Assembly: GCA_964020085.1 (NCBI GenBank)
Contig: OZ026609.1
Coordinates: 3,479,028 to 3,543,027 of the forward strand
Direction of reading: 5' to 3'
Length of the DNA: 64,000 bases
DNA from: Micromussa lordhowensis
Taxonomy: Eukaryota; Cnidaria; Anthozoa; Scleractinia; Lobophylliidae
The notes beneath the pieces were generated by a model. It was not told the origin of the DNA. It made no database searches and saw nothing but the letters and a program-made list of their open reading frames with translations. The position numbers and the translations under genes were made by a program. Below, one piece after another: positions 33,832 to 46,548 of the stretch (position 1 is its first letter; each line of letters starts with the position of its first letter).

Positions 33832-35545
33832 TGACCTTGTGCTAGGTCATGCATACTGATTGTCGTTCACTTTTACCTTGTGCAGTGTCAAACTTAATAG
33901 TAATTTTCCATTTTGATATAAATTCAGTTTTCTTCGTCCAGTGCTATATTGATTGTCCATTGTCAGAAGTTACTGTAACTATTAATTCTCCATACTGATT
34001 GTCACTATTTTTTACCTTGCCCAGTATTAGAAATATAGTAATCCTCTAGTGCAGTTTTATCTTCTCTAGAGTCAGAACTAAAATAGTAATCCTCCATACT
34101 TATGGTCATTCACTTTTATCTTGTCTGGTGTCAGAACTTAAAGAGTAATTCCCCATACTAATTGTCTTTCAGTTTCATATTGCCCAGTGACAAAAGTGAA
34201 ATCCTCCATACTGATTGCCATTCCCTTTTTTCTTCGCGAGCAACAGAACTGAAGTAATTCTCCATATTGCTTGTCATTCCATTTGTCTTTTCCAGTGATA
34301 TTCAATTTTATTTTGAAGTGTTTCTGCACTTGTCTCGTAGCCAGATCAAATGTTAACAAGAATGAAATGTTGATACATTAGAACAAATCAACTAGAATAT
34401 CCAGCCTCCCCGACCTCACCCTCGGTAAATGTCACATATTCATTGATTATTACTTATTTTTACCTTGTTCGATGCTGGAACTGACATCAATAGTAAATCC
34501 TCCACACTGATTGTCATTCATTGTGTATCTTGTCCATTATGGGAACATACTTTGTAATTCTTAAAATTGTCATTTGTATCTTGCGAGGTGTAAGAACTGA
34601 GGTAGTAATCCTAACAACTGGTATTGTAATCAGCCATACTGGTGCAGGTGCAAATCCTCCATACTGATTGCCACCCATTTTTATCTTGTTCAGTGTTTTC
34701 TCATCATTCATTTTTATCTTGTGCAGACTGAACTGAAACAGTAATTCTCCATACTGATCGTCATTTAATTTTATCTTGTCCATTATGAGAACTGAAGCAG
34801 TAATTCTCCATACTGGTTGTCCTTCAGTCTTATGTTCCCCGTTCCCCAGTGTCACAACTAATATATAATTGTAATTCTCCAGATTGATTCTCAAGTTTTA
34901 TCTTGTCCAGTGTCACAACTGATACTGTAATTCTCCATAACTATTGCCATTTATTTTTTCTTGTCCAGTGTCAAGACTGATATTGTAATTCTCCATACTG
35001 ATTGCCATTCAGGTTTATCTTGTCCAATGTCAAATGATATTGTAATTCTCCAGACTGATTGCGTTTAGTTTTATCTTGTCCACTGTCACAATTATTTTAA
35101 TTCTCCATACTTATTGCCATTGTCAGTTTTGTCTTGTCCAGTGTCAGAACTGATATTTTAATTCTCCATACTAATTGCCATTCAGTTTTATCTTGTCCAG
35201 TGTCAGTACTGATAATTTATTGTAATTGAAGCTCCAGACTAATTGTAATTAATTTTTATCTTGTCTTGTGTCAAAACTGAAATTGTAATCCACCATACTG
35301 AATGCCAGTCAGTTTTATCTTTTCCAGTGTCAGAAGTTATATAATTGTAATTCTCCATACTGACTGCCATCACATTTTTATCCTGTCTAGTGTCAGAACT
35401 GAAATTGTACTCCACCATACATGCCAGTCAGTTTTGCCTTGTCCAGTGTCAACTGATATCATTTTAATTCTCCATACTGTTTGCCATTTATTGTTATCTT
35501 GTCCAGAGTCAGAACTGATCTCGTAATTCTCCATACTGATGTAAA
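33832..35545. repeat. Minisatellite array, units about 55-62 bp
   Basis: Nearly thirty degenerate tandem units built on CTCCATACTGATTGCCATTC, then AGTTTTATCTTGTCCAGTGT, then CAGAACTGATATTGTAATT. Units vary in length and are better conserved towards the right. Short frames on the - strand are by-products. A further few units lie at 36308-36450. Confidence 0.85.
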
Positions 35546-35767
35546 TTTTTAATTTTTTGTTTAAATTATTAGACTTGATACTAATACTTTAATTTTCTCT
35601 TTATTGTTTTAGAATGTCTCATATTTTAGTTTTTTGTATTATAGCTGCATATTTGAGAATCTTTCTGTATTATTAATTTTTAATAGCTCACCTTTTTATT
35701 CTGTACATATTTAAATGAGGGCCACTGGTTTTTCAGTTACTACTGTTTGGTGTTACCCTCAATAAAT

Positions 35768-35908
35768 ATAGTTGATTATAATTATTATGATTGTTATTAT
35801 TATCATTATTATTATTATGGTTGTTATTATTATCATTATTATTATGATTGTTGTTATTATTATGATTATGATTACCATTATTATTATTACTATTACTATT
35901 ATTATCAT
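35768..35908. repeat. ATT/ATTATTG microsatellite
   Basis: Simple repeat at the AATAAATA tail of the first retroelement relic; a shorter version lies at about 36683. Confidence 0.85.
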
Positions 35909-36307
35909 CTAGAGGTGCTGGAGGTCCCCCAAATGTAGACACAAATGGCTTTCAAAGGACCCTTGCTAGCAAGTCATTCAAAAAAGGCTCTAATTTGTGT
36001 GAGGCTTTTGCAGCTGTGATCTGCTGATTGTGCGCTGAATACATTGATCCCGCGACCATTGAGCCAATTCTGGCAAGTCATCTTATCCCGCTGGATAAGG
36101 TTAACAGTGAAGTCAGACCAATAGGAGTGGGTGAAGTAATTAGAATTATTGGAAAGTGCTTGACAAAGGTGACAAAACAAGAGATACTAGAGTAGAGTGG
36201 CTTGCTTCAGGTTTGCATCGAACACATATCCGGGAGTGAGGCAGCAGTGTATGCAATGAACAGTTTATTCCAGCATGAGGAAGCCCATGCAGTGCTGCTA
36301 GTGGATG

Positions 36308-36450
36308 TGTCAGAACTGAAATTGTAATCCACCATACTTAATGGCAGTCCGTTTTACCTTGTCCAGTGTCACAACTGATATTATTGTAATTCTCAATACT
36401 GTTTGCCATTCATTGTTGCCTTGTCGAGTCAGAATCGATCTTGCAATTCT
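36308..36450. repeat. Second short block of the 60-bp minisatellite
   Basis: About three units (TCAGAACTGAAATTGTAATC..., CTTGTCCAGTGTC...) between the two retroelement relics. Confidence 0.75.
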
Positions 36451-37075
36451 CCATACTGAAGTAAATTTTTCATTTTTTTGTTTTAATTATGACTTGATCC
36501 AATGCTTTGCCCTTTATTATTTTAGTGTCTCAAATTTTAGTTTTTTTGTATTATAGTTGCACATTTGAGAATCTTCCTGTATTATTAATTTTTAGTACCT
36601 CACTTTTTTATTCTGTACATATTTATAAATGAGGGCCACTGGTTTTTCAGTTACTGTGTTACCCTCAATAAATAAAGTTGATTATGATTATTATTATCAT
36701 CAATATCATCTAAAGGAGCTGGAGGTCCACCGAATGTAGATACAAATGGCTCTCAAAGGATCCTTGCTAGCAAGTCATTCAAGAAGTCTGGCTCTTATTT
36801 GTGCGAGGCTTTTGCAACTCTGACCGACTGATTGTGCACAGAATACATTGATCTCATAACCATTGAGCCAATTCTGGCAGGTCATCTTAACCCGCCGGGT
36901 AAGGGTAACAGAGTAGTCAGAACAATAGGAGTGGGCGAAGTAATTAGAATTATTGGAAAGTGTGTGACAAAAGGTGACAAAACAAGACATACTTGAGTCG
37001 AGTGACTTGCTTCAGGTTTGCACCAAACACAAATCCGGGCGTGAGGCAGCAGTGCACGCAATGAACAGTTCTTTA

Positions 37076-39850
37076 TATATAGTCATGGACCAACCTACCA
37101 CTTGTCATTGAAGCAGGCAGTTTGCCAGCTTTCAAGAATAAACTTGTAGTTTACCTATGTATGCCAGCAAATGATTTTATTATATTATTTTTTTGCTCTT
37201 TCTGCCTTTCATTCATGTTTGCAATTTAATTAAAGGAAGTTTTCAGTTAGGGCCAACCTCAGTGGCTTCCTTTTAGGCTGCCCATTTATTTTTGATTGTT
37301 GTTCATCATTGGGCATTACCTTGATACATCTTTTAATTTGCATCCTGAATAACCTTTTATTGTATTATTTGTATTGAATTCTTTCAGTATCACACAAGCC
37401 ATATAATTGGTGTGAAGTCTACAAATCTGGATCTAGAAAGAGTTCTAAGTCCTGCAGAACCTATAACTGCTAATGTACCTCCAAATGTAATTATAATAAT
37501 AGTAATACTATTTTAATACCTCATTTAGTTGATCAAAATACATATCAAGTGTTACATTCAATAAAAGGTAAAGCGATAAAAAATATGTCTAAAAAGCGTT
37601 TGTACTACAAATTTAAAAAGGGTAAAATGATAAAAAGGTAAGACTATATATTGCTAATTTATACTTAATTAAAACATAACCTATTGATAAATGTATTTTT
37701 AAAACACTCAGTGTTTATATGATTTTAGAAGCTCAGGCTGCTCTTACATCTTTTAGGTTAGCCTTGATGATTCTTTTACTCAAGGTAACAAATTGCGATA
37801 CAAAGTTAGTTTGCAATCACACCATGATCTGATTAGCTCTAATAATTCTCTTAAAAATGCTCGTCAGACCTTGAACAGCCGAATTTTGAGAAAGCTGATC
37901 TACTTTCAGAAGACATTCTTTTTCTAATGACCAATGTCTGAACTAACTGGAAATTTAGTTATATCCAGCTAACATTGAGTTGTATTATGCCGTTCAGTGA
38001 TTTCTAAGTTTCAGTTTAATGATACTTTTCCACATATATGCTAAGAAAACAAAGTAAAAAGATGGTGGGATAGTAGTAGGGTAAAACTTAATTTCCATAA
38101 TAGGGCCACTCTAAAGAGGAAACCTAAATTGTGTATTTTATAAAAATAATATGGTTTGCTGAAACAACTTTACAAAACAAAATTGAAAAAGAAAGAGAGA
38201 TTGCTCAAGAACAACTGATTTTAATATCTGATCCCTATAACCATTTCGAACCAAGACAAGCAGTCATCCCTTTGCCAAAAAGGAACAGCATGCTACACGA
38301 GGCTTATGGTACACACTTTGGCCCAATTGGAAAGCAGAAAAAAAAAACAGTGAAAATTGTTCAGCAGATCCTCAAGACTGGAAAACACAACATGCAAGAA
38401 GCCATTCACACATAGACACACCCCCAAAACATTCTTTGAAGGTTGCATCCAGCTGTGCCCCTACCACCAGATGCTCTTGTCCAATGATCTTGCACGAAGC
38501 AACTGACTGCCAACATACTGACTGTGAACATACTAACCACTACTCAAAGCAATCAAAAGCTGTGCTGCTCTCCTCCACACCTCAAGGTTCTCAGCTAAAC
38601 AACCTTGGCAATCCAACAGAACCTAGAAACAGCCCTGAACGAATGGCAGCGCCATTCCAAATACATTATTTTAGTGTCCAGTCAACCAAGCCCAATGGTA
38701 TTAAATAGTAAAGGAACAGTGACTCACCCTCAGTCTGGATCAAATATCCAGTTAAGCCTGAAGCAAACAAACCTAACCAAGATCATATCAGGCTGTATGT
38801 CCATCCAAACCACTATTGTGCCTTAAGACCTGTGAAGTACCTTTTCAGTCATCAGACTTTATATTCCATGGTGACATCCCAACATAATGTTTGAAAAAAT
38901 GTCCTTTGACATCAATGATCTTTTGTTGATTTACTTCAAAAATAATTTGTTTCATGCTGCAGACTTAGAACTTTCCATGGTTACTAATATTATGGCTTCA
39001 GGAGAGCTTATAATTTCCGAGCTTTCATATGTTGTTGCTATTATAGAGCTATATTTGTTTTGGTCTACAATAATTATTAAAATTACTTTTCACAAAAAAG
39101 ACAGAAAAGAATATGGTAGGTGTGCAGCGCATCTTGGTTGTTAGAATAAAAGACTGCAAAACGCTCAACATCACATCAATTTTGATATGTGGCTAAATAT
39201 CATTTAGGTAAAGCAAGACTTCATCCAATGCAGCCAGCGGCTTTTCCCTCAACAGTATGTGACCTGTGAGGTGGCCCTTAGGGGATTTGCACTTTTGTCT
39301 CACAGTTATTTCCACTGATATCTTTGGTGATTTGCACAGCTCATGCTAGCGAATCCTTGTGGATTGTCAATGCTCCCTCTCCTCCCTCCCTCTTGGTTTG
39401 CTGGTTTCTCGGGAAGTATTCAGTCAGGTAAGTTATTTCCAATGATATCTTTCAGTCCGATGGTGCCAGTCAGTGGCCGCTTCTTGGGGTTGTTCCCGCT
39501 TCTAGGGTTGCCCTGGATACCTCCCTTCAGCATATGGCATTTGGCACTCCGCTAACCTTTTAGGCCCCAGTTCCGCCAAGGTCACCTATTTTCTGTTTCC
39601 CTGTCACTCCAGGAACTTAACTGTAGAGGAATCCATTGAGAAGTTTTTTGTACGGGTTTGATGTCTAAATTGACTTTTTTGTTTTTACTGGTAGGTCAGC
39701 CCATACCAGTAAAAAATGTCATCAAAATTTCTCACGTTTGCCAAAGGAGAGGTTCATAATATATTTATATTATTGTTTACTATTCCATTGAGCTTAAAAG
39801 GACTGATCAGGTCCTTATAGAGATCTTTATCCTTGTTTGATACTTAATGT
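37076..39850. other. Gene-poor stretch with degenerate open frames
   Basis: Several moderately long frames exist on + (for example 38131-38415 and 38436-38708), but they lack recognisable domains or splice context. They look like a decayed coding sequence I cannot identify. No feature is supported beyond that. Confidence 0.35.
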
Positions 39851-39891
39851 TCAGCTTGATTGTGGAATCCAAACATGACACCTTAAAAAGC

Positions 39892-40040
39892 ATGTTTCTG
39901 TGGCATAAAATGGTTCCTTAATTGAGGAAAACAGAATCTTCTCATAGTGTTCCTTATCTGCATCGGTTAAGATAGCAATAATTTCATAACTTTCACACAA
40001 GCCAAAGTGCTGTCCAGCCCGTCCCGACTGTACTGGAAAC
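39892..40040 (-). other. Possible orphan internal exon (unassigned)
   Basis: On the - strand an acceptor-like TTGTTTCCAG is followed by about 150 open bases and a donor-like AAG|GTGTCA. The encoded stretch contains GRAGQHFGLCESYEIIAIL and LFSSIKEPFYATETCFL, with coding-like composition. I do not recognise the family and found no convincing partner exons nearby; it could be a real exon of a large gene or a retroelement relic. Confidence 0.25.
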
Positions 40041-40066
40041 AACATTAATGGCTCATTTGTTTTCAT

Positions 40067-42150
40067 GAAACATGCAACTATTAACTATTACAAATCAAAA
40101 ACAGTTGTGATCTTTTTTAAAACACTGCATTTCATTTTAGAAATACATTTACATGGACTTTGATTCAAACCTTACACCAATGATATTAACTTAACAGTTC
40201 ACTGAATTGCACTAGCTGAACTCTTTCCGAGTGTGTAACGACTCATGACAGACAAAAACAAGACACTGCAAGTCGATGACTTGATCATTTGAGGCAAATA
40301 CACATTAGCAACATAAATGCAAGAAAATGTATGTCAACAAGTTGCAATTGGTTTTCCCTGGGCAATTAACTGCTTATAAAAGTGAAATGATAACATGGAC
40401 GATAAAGTACCTTACTTTGAAACAAATTATGCTCTCTCGTGACTCTCTATAAACATTTAAAAAATATAGATTATGGGGCATTTTTAACATCCAATCCTTA
40501 TAATGACCTCATAAACATACATAAACAAATAAATATAGACGCTGTGTAGCACTTTGTGGTAACCTTGGATGTAAAAAAATGTTCATTAGAAAGTGCTCAA
40601 TTCAGTTAAACATACATTATATCTTTGTACCTTTTTAAAGTAACAATTACCTTTTTGTTGAATGATCAAGTAAAGGGGTAAATTTTATCACCTGGTGCAC
40701 TGCAGGTGTTAAAATATATCCCTTAGAAACCTGTTATCAATGAAAAAGCAAAATGAACTAAACTGACACCATTAACTTCATCTTACTTGCAACGTAATCT
40801 ACCTCAACCCAAACCATGAATTCACACCCTGTATTCTGACATGACACATGGTGTCATGATGCTTAGCTCCCAAGGGCTAGTGAGTCATTTTGTATCAACT
40901 TAAAGCTGTTGTACTTTCCTGACAATCCACAAGCTCTACCACCACTTGCAGTCTTCTAATAACATTGTCACTGTATCCCATCCCGTGTAGTTAAATTTCT
41001 CAAGCTTCATATAGTTGCCATGAATCATACCTGTTTTAGAATACCTCAAAGAATACTTCACATTAAGTTCCATGTTCCATACTAAAAATGCCAAGCATTA
41101 ACATGTGTCACAATCACAAATGTATGCAATAAAAAATTAATAACAATTTTTGACAGGGCAAGGGGGGATTATCTATCCTGACAGCCTTTTTTCACTTTTT
41201 GAATTTCAAAGCTGGAACTAAACAGGTTGAAAGGCAGAACTTTTTCTTTAGGCTAAGCACATGTTGTAAGATTACACACTGACAAAATAAGTGGAATGAG
41301 AAATAATTATCATTTTGCTTTTTGAGTAATGCAAAATTCTGGTTGGTATGACATTGCAAGTCATGAGAGTTAAAGGAACTCCTCAAGATGCAGTAACCAC
41401 AGAGCTCTGATTTCAAATTGCATTCCTCACTTAATAATATCACCATGTTAAGTGATCAACCTGATCAAGAATAGACTTTTACAGTTATGAGCAAAGTATC
41501 CACCATAACAATACATGTAAATCTGGATTGCACAAACTTCAAGTTTTACTGGTTTAGAGGTTTTCTGTTTCTCACTGGTATCCAAAACGTAAATCCTTCC
41601 AATGAAGCGAAGATTGCTAAAACGTTTTAGGTACAGTAATGACCAACAAAGCTGCTTGGAGACTCTTAAATATGTATAAGGACATGGCCTGTAAGTTATG
41701 TCTTCTCCATATTCATTAATGCTTCTGAAGCAATATTGTGGTGAAAAAATATTGTTTTTAATGTTTTTCATAGTCTTATTAGCATTCATGAACTTCTAAA
41801 GAGAATTTAAGGTCTAATGGCAAAACTGCCCGACTTTTATGCAGAAAAAATACTTCTCAGAAGGCCTTTTCAAGCATCTTGCAAAAGTAACATCATTGGG
41901 TATACGGTGTACCAGACAAATTAATTGTGAAAGTTGGGAAAGGACTATATTTACGCCTTCCCTACTGGTAAGTCCTAAGTCAATTCATTTCACGCTGAGC
42001 TAATGTAGCATCAATCAACTACATGTATATACACTGTAGGCAGCTTAGTTTTGGCTGCTTGAATTTCCAAATTGATGTATGGCCTGGCTTTGAGATATTG
42101 AATCAGAATTCTTATTCTTCTCATGATTTAAAGGTGTCATCACAAGTGGG
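40067..42150. other. AT-rich intergenic sequence
   Basis: Open frames on - (for example 41789-41448) have no recognisable domain and no clear splice sites. Nothing assigned. Confidence 0.35.
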
Positions 42151-42218
42151 AACTGTCAACAATACCCTTTTTACCAATGTTGGGAGGGGGAAGTGGGGGG
42201 TTGTGTGGGGGTGGGGAG

Positions 42219-42550
42219 GTGTTGGCCTATTGGTTGGTCAGTTGGACTCTGCATCAATAGGTCCAAAATGGAGTCCAAGCTAGAGTTACTGTATCATCTT
42301 CTCAGGCAAGACACCCAACTCTCCCAGTACCTTTCCCCTCCAAGGAGTGAAAATGGTACTGGCCGATTGTAAGGGCAACCTGACAAAAAACAAGGGGTAA
42401 CCTGTGATAGACTAGAATCCCATCCACAGAGAGAGTGACAATACCCCTAGGCACTGCATGTTACAGAGATCAGAGTTAAGCACCGGCACTTGTGAGCCAT
42501 CTGGCTTCTCCATATCTCTAGGGAGTGGAACTGACTTCCCTGCCCTGGAG
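42219..42550 (+). mobile_element. SINE (tRNA-like head, CAAGACAC core) in left arm
   Basis: A tRNA-like start (TTGGTTGGTCAGTTGGACTC) is followed by the core TCAGGCAAGACACCCAACTC and, further on, GACTAGAATCCCATCCA and CAGAGTTAAGCACCGGCAC. The same consensus appears inverted at 44390 and 58127. Confidence 0.6.
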
Positions 42551-44384
42551 CCGGTGAAATAATCACTAGAGTGTTCTCGTTCTGAGCCACTGAGACCAGA
42601 AGAGGAATTAAAAGTCCTGTTTAAAACAAACCTTTTGCCATAAAAGTTTAACCCCCTTGACTGGATGTACCAACAAAACTTTCAAGTGAGGGAGGGACAA
42701 GGTCACTGGTTGACATGCACTTTAAACAGACAGCTACACAGCAGATGGCTGGAAATGTAGAATGACAGGTTGGAACTAGGGCAATGGTGCATCATGGAAT
42801 GAGGAGGGGAAATTGGAGAGTAATGCTCCTCAAGTGAGGTTGTACAGTCAAGATGATTTATTTAAGAACCCACAATGAAGGACAATCCCCTGGTGGTGTT
42901 GTGCTCAGCATGTGGTGTTGCGATAACCAAGGCTATGATTCAGATTTCTGAAGGAGCCAGTTTTTATTATTAGGAAAAAGACAGGCAGCCTTTGTAACAA
43001 CAGTTATTCCTTTTGATATTTAAATGACACATCTGATAGGGATGAAACTCAGCTTTTGATTTTTGTTGAAAATTAGGAAAATAATGCATTCCATGCCCAG
43101 TAGAAATAATGTTACATGTTCCAGGCCATAATGACAGTAGGTGGAATGGAGAGCAAGTCATGGTAAGTGATCTTTCCTTCATGTCAGAGACATTTCTGTC
43201 CTTCAGGCATTCAGTTCAAGATGCTCAAGTGTATCTCTTGCAGGAACAACAGTGCAAGGATTTTCTGGCTGTGGTGAAGCAAAATCGTCCATGCATTCAG
43301 GAGAAGTACCAGGTGATGAGCTGACACATCTTGATGAAGAAGTGGCTAACAGCAATTGCATGAACTGAGGAGGATTCAGGATTCAGGTTGTCTGCCCAAA
43401 AGTGTAATGGCAACAAAGATGTCGCACATGCACCCCTGCCCAGCGCGCCACAACCTTTGCCTCCAACCATGCGCTCCGCCACGCCATCACCACATCTGCA
43501 TTGCCTCCACCTTTGCTGCTGCAACACCTTTGTGCAAAAGCGTTGTGAATCCTCTCCAGCTCATGCAGCTTATGTAAGCTGCTTCTTCATCAAGGTGTGA
43601 CAGTTCAGTACTTCAGAGATCTCCTAAATACATGGAAGATGAAGCTTCGTCTCAACTAGAAACTCATTGCATTGTAGTTCCTGCAAGAAATACACCCAAA
43701 CATCTTGGGCTAAATGCCAAAAGGATGGAATTAGTCTCTGAAATGAGAAAAGGATCGCCAACCATGACTCACTTTCCTCCCCATCTGCTGATCTGTTATG
43801 GCATAAAACATGTGACATCATCCCAACCAAGCATGCAATACATCATTTTCCCAATTTTCAACAGCCAATCAGGGGCTGGGCATCATCCAAATAAGGTGTT
43901 ATGTGAATATCAAGCACAAATAACTGTTGTTTTATAACCCATCTTTTTCCTATAACAAAAAGATTCATTCAGAGGTCTGAATCCTAACCTTGGTGACCAC
44001 AATAGCATGTGCTAACCATATCACTACTGAAGAATTGTCCTTCTCACTGTGGATTCCTGAATTACATGTGCTGTACAACCAAACTCAAGAGGTACCATTC
44101 CCTGATTTACCCACCCCATTACACAATCACTACTGCCCTGGTCCCATTCTGCCATTCCACATTTTCAGACCTCTGTTGCATAACTGCTTGCTAAAAGTGC
44201 TTGTTGACAAATGCCCTTTCCCTCCCTCACTTAAATGTTCGGTGGTATATCGGGTGAAAGGTGTTGGACTTAAATGGTGAAAGGTTTGTTTCACACAGGA
44301 CACCAAATCCCCACTCCTGTCTTTGTGGCTAAGAATGGGCACATTCCAGTGATGTTTCACAGGCTACTTGGCACTTAAGTCAGT

Positions 44385-44645
44385 TCCATTCCTAAGGGAT
44401 CAGAGAAGCCAAATGGTTCATCAGTACAGGTGCTCAACTCCAATTTCTGTGACATGACGTGTCTAGGAGTGTTGTCCCTCCCCTTGGATGGGATGCTAGT
44501 CCATTGCAGGTGACCCCCAGCAATTGACACATGACACAGCGACCCCAGTTTGGCTCCATTTTGGACCAACAGATCCAGAATCTAACAGACTAACCATAAG
44601 ACCATCAACTCTCCACCTCAACACAACCTCCCACCAACCCCTCCC
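44385..44645 (-). mobile_element. SINE copy in right arm (inverse)
   Basis: Read on -, it has GGTCCAAAATGGAGCC, GACTAGCATCCCATCCAAGG and GGAGTTGAGCACCTGTAC, the inverse counterpart of the copy at 42219. Confidence 0.6.
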
Positions 44646-44678
44646 AACATTGGCAGAAAAGGTATTGTTAACAGTACA

Positions 44679-44698
44679 GGGTTAGGGTTAGGGTTAGG
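44679..44698 (+). repeat. Interstitial telomeric repeat (TTAGGG)
   Basis: Three TTAGGG units in a row, beginning four bases after the right end of the 2.5-kb inverted duplication. Confidence 0.9.
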
Positions 44699-46548
44699 TT
44701 TACACACTTCCGATGAGACCTTTAACTTAGGAAGAAGTCTGATTCAGCATATCAAAGACAAGGCATACATCAATTTGGATATTCAAACAGCAAAATTAAA
44801 CCTGCCTTGATGCATGTAGTTGATTAATATTAGCAGTGAGTGAACTTTGAACTTAATGCACATGGATTAACCTTGGTTTTTTTTTTCGCTGCATGGTTAA
44901 TTTTTGGTAGAATAACCAGTAACATGTTGTTTCTAGGGAGAAGAGCCTGTTAGCCATTAGTAACTATCGAAAGGATATTGTACATGTAGTACACAGGTAT
45001 TCTAGAACAAGGTTTACATGTACTTCAGAGCGAACAACGTAACTATTATACAAGTTGTCGTTCTTCTCATAACCCTCTTCTTTCACCTTCACCTATCTCT
45101 TTAGTGACTAGGTGTCACATAGGGCCTCCCTCTTGATTGCTGTAACTTACGTACAAAAAAATATTATTCTGTTCCGCAACATATGGCTCTATACCTGCTG
45201 ACTTACACGCAGTATTCACTACCTGTTAGGTAAACTATTAATAATAGATAAATTATGCAATATCCAACAATCAGTGTGCAAAGGACAACAAACATGCAGA
45301 CACACGAGGCAGGACAGAATGTTTTGCAAACTGTCCACGAATTAAAATGCGAGCAACAGCAGTGAAATGCAGCAAGAGAACTAGGAGCTCTGGAAAAAAA
45401 AACATTCAAGCACTGGCAAAACAAATATCTACTTCCAACTGAAATAGCCTTATGATGGATTTTCACTGCGACTAAAGTTTGCCTTTCACTCAAGGTTACC
45501 GAATTGAAGAGACTACAGTGTAGCTCACCAACCGTGGTCAACAGTCTATCGTGGGAACATAATTTTCAAAGGAATGAAACCCGGCTTTTTTTCACACGTA
45601 TCCGTTTTCACTAGTTTATAGCCATAGCGTACATAACTAACAACAGTTTGTGAGTTTACCTTGAAATACCAAGCACAACGTGGGCTTCTCGCTGCTCCGA
45701 CGAGCGTTGCAAGCGCTGTAAACAAGTCTAACAGGCTTCAACAGCAGCTAGTGACCTGGCGAAACACATATATCAAAGCTTGACTCCCTCAAATTTACTG
45801 TTAACTAAATATTAGCAAAATGTTTGGCCAAAAAGCACGATTTAAACGGAACTGTAGCTTCAAAAACTCCCGCGTGACTTCAATGAATTTTACCTCGACC
45901 GAGTGATTGCGAGTACAGTCACGTTTGTCAGCGGTTTGCCCCAAAGGAAGGGTTAGTACTGATTGTAACAGTCATATAGTGGATTACTAGTTATTGTGAA
46001 TCTATCGTCCATCTGTGGCAAATATTAATTGACAGCATGACCGATCGGATCATAACCTTGCTCCTTCAATTCACCATGACGGCCATTTGTGTTTTGTATT
46101 ATCTCTAGAAACTATCGTGAAAGCTCTAATTCCGGCTTAACTGACTGAGGAGAGGTCTCGTCCGTCCGTAAACAGCCTCCGTCCGTAAAAAGCCTCCTAC
46201 TCTGCCTACTCAGACCAAACACAAATAGTTCTCACTTCAGGGTGCAAACGGCCAAATACATAAAGAGATAAAGCTTTTGGCCATAAACGTGGTTCTTAAA
46301 CTTCACTGCTGCATGTGTTGTAAATTATTGAAGTGAATTTAATAAAATCGCTTGAAGTCATTTGACGTTTCGGCAGGAACACCGCTGATGTTGCACGATA
46401 TTCAACTTAGATTGCTATTAAAAAGGACGTCTCCATGCATTCGGCTACAAAGTAACCCAGGTAGAATTTGGTTTGAAAATAAAACCTCGATTTTCATGGC
46501 AATTAAAAGCAGAAAAAAATAATGTTAAAATGTAAAAGACAATGAAGG
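44699..46548. other. Intergenic region without a supported gene
   Basis: Includes a - strand frame (45541-45203) with a hydrophobic stretch near its end, but no start context, homology or splice evidence. Around 46165-46195 CGTCCGTAAA is repeated. Nothing else seen. Confidence 0.35.

Larger units (their letters stand above)
35546..37075 (+). pseudogene. Two tandem relics of a retroelement with reverse-transcriptase-like sequence
   Basis: A segment (about 35546-36307) recurs at about 36451-37075. Each copy has a T-rich stretch, the tail-like TTACCCTCAATAAATA followed by an ATT microsatellite, and then a coding relic. Translated with stops and small gaps, the relics read [20 protein letters not shown], then [20 protein letters not shown] (stretches at 36115-36180 and 36920-36990), then [20 protein letters not shown] and VLLVDVSEL in the first copy. 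This is the start of a reverse-transcriptase domain as found in many cnidarian retroelements. Minisatellite units on both sides of copy 1 suggest that array and relic were duplicated together. Not functional; the lineage is not resolved. Confidence 0.6.
42152..44675. repeat. Diverged 2.5-kb inverted duplication (fold-back)
   Basis: The left half from 42152 (ACTGTCAACAATACCC, then ACCAATGTTGGGAGGGG) is matched in inverse by the right half ending 44675. Homology recurs along the arms: GGTCCAAAATGGAG (42261 / 44555), GGAGTGGAACTGACTT-like (42520 / 44390), AAAAAGA...CAACAGTTAT (42975 / 43930) and TTGCAGGAACAACAGTGCAA-like (43240 / 43680). The axis lies near 43,440. Arms differ by substitutions and indels. 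Each carries a SINE-like segment. No gene is supported. Confidence 0.7.

Noticed and set aside
34138..34894. Minus-strand proteins with ITxKIKxNDxQYGELL-like repeats
   Set aside because: The frames follow the 60-bp minisatellite and break with unit-length changes; no start or conservation.
33832..35545. CRISPR-like array
   Set aside because: Units are contiguous and degenerate with no unique spacers, and the genome is animal.
35733..35942. Asparagine-rich small protein
   Set aside because: Translation of the ATT microsatellite at a retroelement tail.
41448..41789. 113-residue minus-strand protein
   Set aside because: No domain, no splice context and AT-biased composition; probably chance.
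45203..45541. 112-residue minus-strand membrane protein
   Set aside because: A hydrophobic C-terminus alone is not enough; no homology, codon bias or transcript signals.
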